A stretch of 41,345 bases of DNA, from the NCBI RefSeq assembly GCF_014642655.1, contig NZ_BMIR01000020.1, positions 38,493 through 79,837 on the forward strand, given 5' to 3'. A program made the translations under genes and the position numbers. This DNA is from Pullulanibacillus camelliae. Lineage in GTDB: Bacteria > Bacillota > Bacilli > Bacillales > Sporolactobacillaceae. Under the pieces are notes generated by a model that ran no database searches, was not told where the DNA came from, and was given only the letters and a program-made list of their open reading frames with translations. Of this stretch, positions 37,560-41,345 are shown in pieces. Within the stretch, counting starts at the first letter, position 1, and every line of letters starts with the position of its first letter.

Positions 37560-37773
37560 GTATAAAGATCCTCCATTCAGCCACGATAAATCGGTACGAT
37601 GCATGTATAATATCGTCACTCGTCAATCATCGACAAAAATGACGATGTTTCTCCTATTATGTACTATTAATAATATCATGGAATAGAGGTTTTGCGACAC
37701 ACATTTTCAAAATTCCTGGAGTTTTTATTCATCATGGAGGAATTGTTCTCATAATATAGAAAGGAAATTCCCC

Positions 37774-38403
37774 TTAAAATGACTGTCTAATCTGTTCAAT
37801 CCAGGTTCTGATCATTCCAGAATAACGGTCAATAAACAGGCGCTGTGAGGGTTCTAACACATGGACCTTCCGCAAATACAAAGGCTGTAAGAAAGGCGTA
37901 ACGATCATATCTCGATATTGAAGAACTAATAAATCGATGGGAATGTCGCGAAGTTCATGCTTTTGAATGCCTTCTTCGAAAAGCATTTCCATCAAATATT
38001 TTTCTTTCATCAAATAGGTAGTCATCAATTCTCTCACTAAAATAGAATCGATGGTGACTTCACGGTGTACGATTAGAGATAGGTAAAAATTCTTTTGCTG
38101 ATAATGCAGCAGCTTGATGGCTAATTGAAATAAGCATTCACACACCGTAGTATTGCTTTTATGAAGTTGGACGGCTTCTTCTATCTCTTGAATATATTCT
38201 TTAAAAAACATTTCCATTAAATATTCCAATAAGGCCTTCTTACTTCCAAAGTAGTAAGAAACAAGCGCAACATTCACATTGGCCTCTGCTGCAATATCCC
38301 GAACAGATGTCCCGTTGTATCCGTGCATTTGAAAGAGCGCAATCGTCGCATTAATTATCGCTTGCTTGGTTTCCTTTTTCCTACCCTTTGCTTTCACAAT
38401 CAC
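37774..38403 (-). CDS. refZ: TetR-family regulator of division RefZ (YttP)
   Basis: A 209-residue TetR-type protein. The N-terminal helix-turn-helix (about 8-58) has GYNGTSVRDIAAEANVNVAL and VSYYFGSKKALLEYL. The C-terminal all-helix domain is less conserved. In B. subtilis RefZ binds palindromes near the origin and acts on FtsZ to time polar division during sporulation; position between ezrA and the fRMsr gene supports this identity. The start is GTG at 38403, with AGGTG seven bases upstream; a second GTG two codons later is equally possible. Other TetR functions cannot be excluded from sequence alone. Confidence 0.82.
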   Translation of the reverse strand: MIVKAKGRKKETKQAIINATIALFQMHGYNGTSVRDIAAEANVNVALVSYYFGSKKALLEYLMEMFFKEYIQEIEEAVQLHKSNTTVCECLFQLAIKLLHYQQKNFYLSLIVHREVTIDSILVRELMTTYLMKEKYLMEMLFEEGIQKHELRDIPIDLLVLQYRDMIVTPFLQPLYLRKVHVLEPSQRLFIDRYSGMIRTWIEQIRQSF

Positions 38404-38537
38404 GTGCCTTCACCTACTTTCAATAAACAACTTCTCTATTACGCGCCATTTCCCTCTAAAAATCTCTCGGCAAAAAAGCTGAAAAAGCTGCATTTTTCTG
38501 CTAAACTATTATTATTTCTACATGAAAAGGAGCGCTG

Positions 38538-39020
38538 ATGATGTTTTCTGTCACAAAATATACTGGCAGTTCCAAAGAACAATATGCCTTACTCAATAAA
38601 CAATTGCAAGCCTTAGTCGAGGACGAACCCAATCGCATCGCTAATCTTTCGAATGCTTCTGCCCTTTTAAATCAATTCCTTGATCAGATCAATTGGGTTG
38701 GTTTTTATTTGAAGGAAGGCAATGAGCTCGTATTGGGACCCTTCAATGGACTACCAGCATGTGTACGTATTCCCATTGGTAAAGGGGTTTGTGGAACAGC
38801 CGCAGAACGTCTAGAAACCGTCATCGTCAAAGATGTGCATGCCTTTCCTGGCCATATTGCCTGTGATAGTGCATCATTATCAGAGATCGTTGTCCCGATT
38901 GTTAAAGATAATGAGCTGATTGGCGTTCTAGACATAGATAGCCCTGTTACAGACCGTTTTAATGATCAAGACAAGCAAGGACTAGAAGCTTTTGTTACAA
39001 CACTTATTCAACATATCTGA
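38538..39020 (+). CDS. msrC: Free methionine-(R)-sulfoxide reductase, GAF type (YtsP)
   Basis: A 160-residue single GAF domain that reduces free Met-R-sulfoxide. The three family cysteines are present: Cys75, Cys85 and Cys109, in GLPACVRIPIGKGVCGTA and HIACDSASLSEIV. AAAGGAGCG precedes two adjacent ATG codons; either could be the start. It is divergent from refZ with a 134-base shared region, and convergent with the diguanylate cyclase gene. B. subtilis ytsP has the same neighbours. Confidence 0.93.
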   Translation: MMFSVTKYTGSSKEQYALLNKQLQALVEDEPNRIANLSNASALLNQFLDQINWVGFYLKEGNELVLGPFNGLPACVRIPIGKGVCGTAAERLETVIVKDVHAFPGHIACDSASLSEIVVPIVKDNELIGVLDIDSPVTDRFNDQDKQGLEAFVTTLIQHI

Positions 39021-39089
39021 TAGGCTCCGTTTTGGTCACACTATTTAAGACGTGCTCATTCTAAAAGGCGTATTCCTATCAGAGAGTAT

Positions 39090-39124
39090 AAAAAATGCTG
39101 GTCATATTTTGTGCCAGCATTTTT
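39090..39124. terminator. Bidirectional terminator between fRMsr and cyclase genes
   Basis: TGCTGG (39096-39101) and CCAGCA (39114-39119) are flanked by an A run on one side and a T run on the other, so it serves both convergent genes. Confidence 0.85.
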
Positions 39125-39126
39125 AC

Positions 39127-41001
39127 TTATTTATCTGCGATATAAATACGATTTTTGCCGAGGCTCTTTGCCATATAAAGTGCCTGATCAGCAATTTCGA
39201 GCAGATGTTCAGGACTATATTGCTCCTCTTCCTTTGTCCAATTGGCAATACCACAAGATATCGTCACTTTCGGATGGGTATCTCCCTCTACTCGCACCAG
39301 CAAGCGGCGAGCGATTTTTTCTACCACATAAAGAGAGCTTTTCGGCAAATAAATCGTCAATTCCTCACCGCCCCAACGGGCAGCAATATCTTCCCCTCTA
39401 ATATTATCCATTAAGATCAGTGCGACTTGCTTTAAGATTTGGTCGCCAACGGGATGCCCGTATGTATCATTAATCTCTTTAAAATTATCAATATCAATGA
39501 GAATGAGTCCGCCACCTTCACCTTTTTCAAAGGATTCTGCTATTTTGGTATTTAAATAATGGCGAGAATATAAGCCGGTCAGCTGGTCTGTAATCACCAT
39601 ATGCTCTAATTCTTCTCTCAACCTGGCGTTGATTAATGCTAATGCCGAATGCTGCACCAGAGAGCTTGCCAATTTGTAGCCATCAAAGGTGAAATGATAG
39701 GCAGCTGAGTGCACGAGAACGACAAGGCCTACGATCTCATTATCCTGCTGGATGGGAATAGCCATTAACGAGCGATAAGGCGCTGCCTTTACCGTTAATT
39801 CCTGTAATAGATCAAAGCTAAACAACGCATCCCCTGTTTTCTCAACTCTCGCTTTAATATAGTCAACAAAAGCATAGGATTTGTGACTGAGGAAAAAGTT
39901 TGAACTTCCAGGCAGTGCCTGCAGATGTTTATCAGAGTATGAATAAAAGATAGCGATCTCCTCTGGCTTGAAGGCTTTGGTTAAATGATTGATCAGATAA
40001 TCCGTTGCCTCTTTAAAGCTTGAATTCGCATTCAAATGCTTGGAAGCTTCGTTGATGATTTTCAAGTCGGAAATCAAATGCTGTGATTGTTGGTAAAGCC
40101 TAGCATTTTCCAAAGCATGTCCGGCAGTATTCGCAAGCAGTTTAATCAAATTAATGTCACTTGAAAAAAAACGCCTGGTTGTCGTGATCACTTCTAAAAC
40201 TCCATATATCCCTTGTTGTCCTCTCAACGGAACATACAGGATATTCCGATTTTCATCCATTTGGATTTGCTTAACATCGCCAGATAAAAAAACCTGAGAA
40301 GCTTCATAGTGATGAGGCGTCTCTCGGCGATTTTCATCGATAAATAAAAGATTAATTATAGAACTGGGATACATATGATACAGTGAGTGTGTAATTTCCT
40401 CTAAAACTTCTTTTTCATTCATTGTTGAGTGGAATTTATCAGTGACCAAAAAAAGTTTTTCGTATTGTTTGCCTAGCTTTGCCGCTTCCATATGGCGTTT
40501 GACACGAAACAACAATTTTGAACACTTTTCGGTGAGCTGAAGCAGTTCATTCCTTAGAGTTGCTGTCAAAGGCATCTGATGCATCAGCAAGACACATCCG
40601 ATGCATTCCTTGTCATACGTTAAAAAAACGATGTATTGCTCATCATAATGGCTGGTCTTCTTTAATAGAGCGGTCTTTAAGGGATTTAAAAATAAAGGGC
40701 ATTCATTTACAGATAAAAAGTAAGGTTCATGGATCAACGCTTCAACTTCTGAGTGATTAAGCGTAAATTTATCCAAGTGTTCCTCTAAATGCGTGTCAGA
40801 GCTTGCTTCAATATAATAATGCTTTCTGCTCATATCCCTCATAAATAAAAAAGCCATACCGTTCAGGACTCGGGCAAAATAATCAACGATTGCCTGACTT
40901 GTCCTATTTAAATTTTCAGTATAATCAGTTTTTAAAACAAGCTCCAAAAGCAGGTCTTTAAAATCAAGTACGGGTAAAGTATTATTTAATTTACTGATCA
41001 T
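39127..41001 (-). CDS. dgcP: GAF-GGDEF diguanylate cyclase (DgcP/YtrP type)
   Basis: A 624-residue cytosolic enzyme expected to make c-di-GMP from two GTP. No transmembrane segment is evident. N-terminal and central GAF-like domains (about 10-450) precede a C-terminal GGDEF domain (about 455-624) with DQLTGLYSRHYL, ILIDIDNFKEINDTYGHPVG and an intact GGEEL active site. An RxxD inhibitory site (RGED) stands five residues before it, so product feedback is likely. ATG at 41001 has GGAGG; eight upstream codons are unsupported. The position matches B. subtilis ytrP (dgcP). Confidence 0.92.
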   Translation of the reverse strand: MISKLNNTLPVLDFKDLLLELVLKTDYTENLNRTSQAIVDYFARVLNGMAFLFMRDMSRKHYYIEASSDTHLEEHLDKFTLNHSEVEALIHEPYFLSVNECPLFLNPLKTALLKKTSHYDEQYIVFLTYDKECIGCVLLMHQMPLTATLRNELLQLTEKCSKLLFRVKRHMEAAKLGKQYEKLFLVTDKFHSTMNEKEVLEEITHSLYHMYPSSIINLLFIDENRRETPHHYEASQVFLSGDVKQIQMDENRNILYVPLRGQQGIYGVLEVITTTRRFFSSDINLIKLLANTAGHALENARLYQQSQHLISDLKIINEASKHLNANSSFKEATDYLINHLTKAFKPEEIAIFYSYSDKHLQALPGSSNFFLSHKSYAFVDYIKARVEKTGDALFSFDLLQELTVKAAPYRSLMAIPIQQDNEIVGLVVLVHSAAYHFTFDGYKLASSLVQHSALALINARLREELEHMVITDQLTGLYSRHYLNTKIAESFEKGEGGGLILIDIDNFKEINDTYGHPVGDQILKQVALILMDNIRGEDIAARWGGEELTIYLPKSSLYVVEKIARRLLVRVEGDTHPKVTISCGIANWTKEEEQYSPEHLLEIADQALYMAKSLGKNRIYIADK

Positions 41002-41345
41002 TTCAGTACCTCCGCACCAATCCATTATCCATATTTATAATGAGAAAACTAAGCTGCTTGTCGGCTAATCATCATGTTGAAAACTACAGCGACACGTGCA
41101 CACTCTTTCTATAGAAGCATAAACGCAATACAACACTTTATGATCATATTATAAAACATCTAGTCCATTTTTCCTAGTGTTTTACCAAATATTATTTTTC
41201 AACTTTAATCATTTAATAATGTTTCTATGCGTATCCCTTTGGTATGTGTAAAATAGTTCTCGGTGGTATTTCTACAAAATCCTAGCCAAAAAAGAAGAGG
41301 CACTCTATCATAAATGTATGCCTACCAGAGCAAATACATCGTAGA
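41002..41345. other. Upstream region of dgcP to the window end
   Basis: An AT-rich stretch without a recognisable gene. A perfect TATAAT on the minus strand (41148-41153) could be a -10 box for dgcP, but no good -35 lies 16-18 bases above it. In B. subtilis the next gene is rpsD; neither its start nor its S4 leader can be identified before the window ends. Confidence 0.4.

Overview
The window is about 41 kb of chromosome from an endospore-forming, low-to-moderate GC member of the Firmicutes (order Bacillales). The evidence is an alpha/beta-type SASP gene, several sporulation genes (ytrH, ytrI, ytfJ/gerW, ytvI), ezrA, refZ, a single tRNA thiolation pair (thiI with a dedicated cysteine desulfurase), and a gene order that follows the Bacillus subtilis coaE/polA/citZ/pyk/dnaE/ezrA region. 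phoPR (between polA and mdh) and ytsJ (between accD and dnaE) are missing from their B. subtilis positions, so the genome is not B. subtilis itself. The family within Bacillales cannot be fixed from this window. TTG starts are common (icd, citZ, accD, fxsA, ytoI).

Layout. 1-440: an intergenic stretch with a striking 21-bp periodic array. 436-4514 (minus): coaE, mutM, polA (CoA synthesis and DNA repair). 4515-5311: a long intergenic region with dispersed repeat copy 1. 5312-8826 (minus): mdh, icd, citZ, a TCA-cycle block. 9169-10308 (plus): ytvI. 10312-13930 (minus): fxsA, a hot-dog thioesterase, pyk and pfkA. 14184-16018 (minus): accA and accD. 16019-16492: a structured, geneless leader. 16493-19864 (minus): dnaE. 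19995-20846 (plus): the sporulation pair ytrH-ytrI. 20897-21203: repeat copy 2. 21274-26171: nrnA, ytpI (plus), ytoI, a UPF0173 hydrolase, and a pspA/DUF4178 pair. 26332-28824: pepQ (plus) and ald (minus), converging on a 244-bp element bounded by inverted repeats. 28964-32365 (minus): a YtkK-like SDR, a previously uncalled 56-aa gene, ytxK, ytfJ, ytfI. 32659-32970: repeat copy 3. 33027-38403 (minus): sspA, thiI, a cysteine desulfurase, ezrA, refZ. 38538-39020 (plus): free Met-R-sulfoxide reductase. 39127-41001 (minus): a GAF-GGDEF diguanylate cyclase.

The genes are mostly housekeeping. Glycolysis (pfkA, pyk), the TCA entry (citZ, icd, mdh) and malonyl-CoA synthesis (accDA) are clustered. Replication and repair genes (dnaE, polA, mutM, nrnA), division control (ezrA, refZ) and sporulation genes are interleaved with them.

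The most unusual content is non-coding. There are three copies of a roughly 300-base dispersed element, all in the same orientation. Each lies immediately downstream of the intrinsic terminator of a minus-strand gene and ends in its own terminator. Related end sequences lie beside other terminators in the window. The element looks like a structured RNA or a terminator-targeting mobile unit. The 21-bp array, the inverted-repeat-bounded element between pepQ and ald, and the accDA leader also lack an explanation from the annotated genes.
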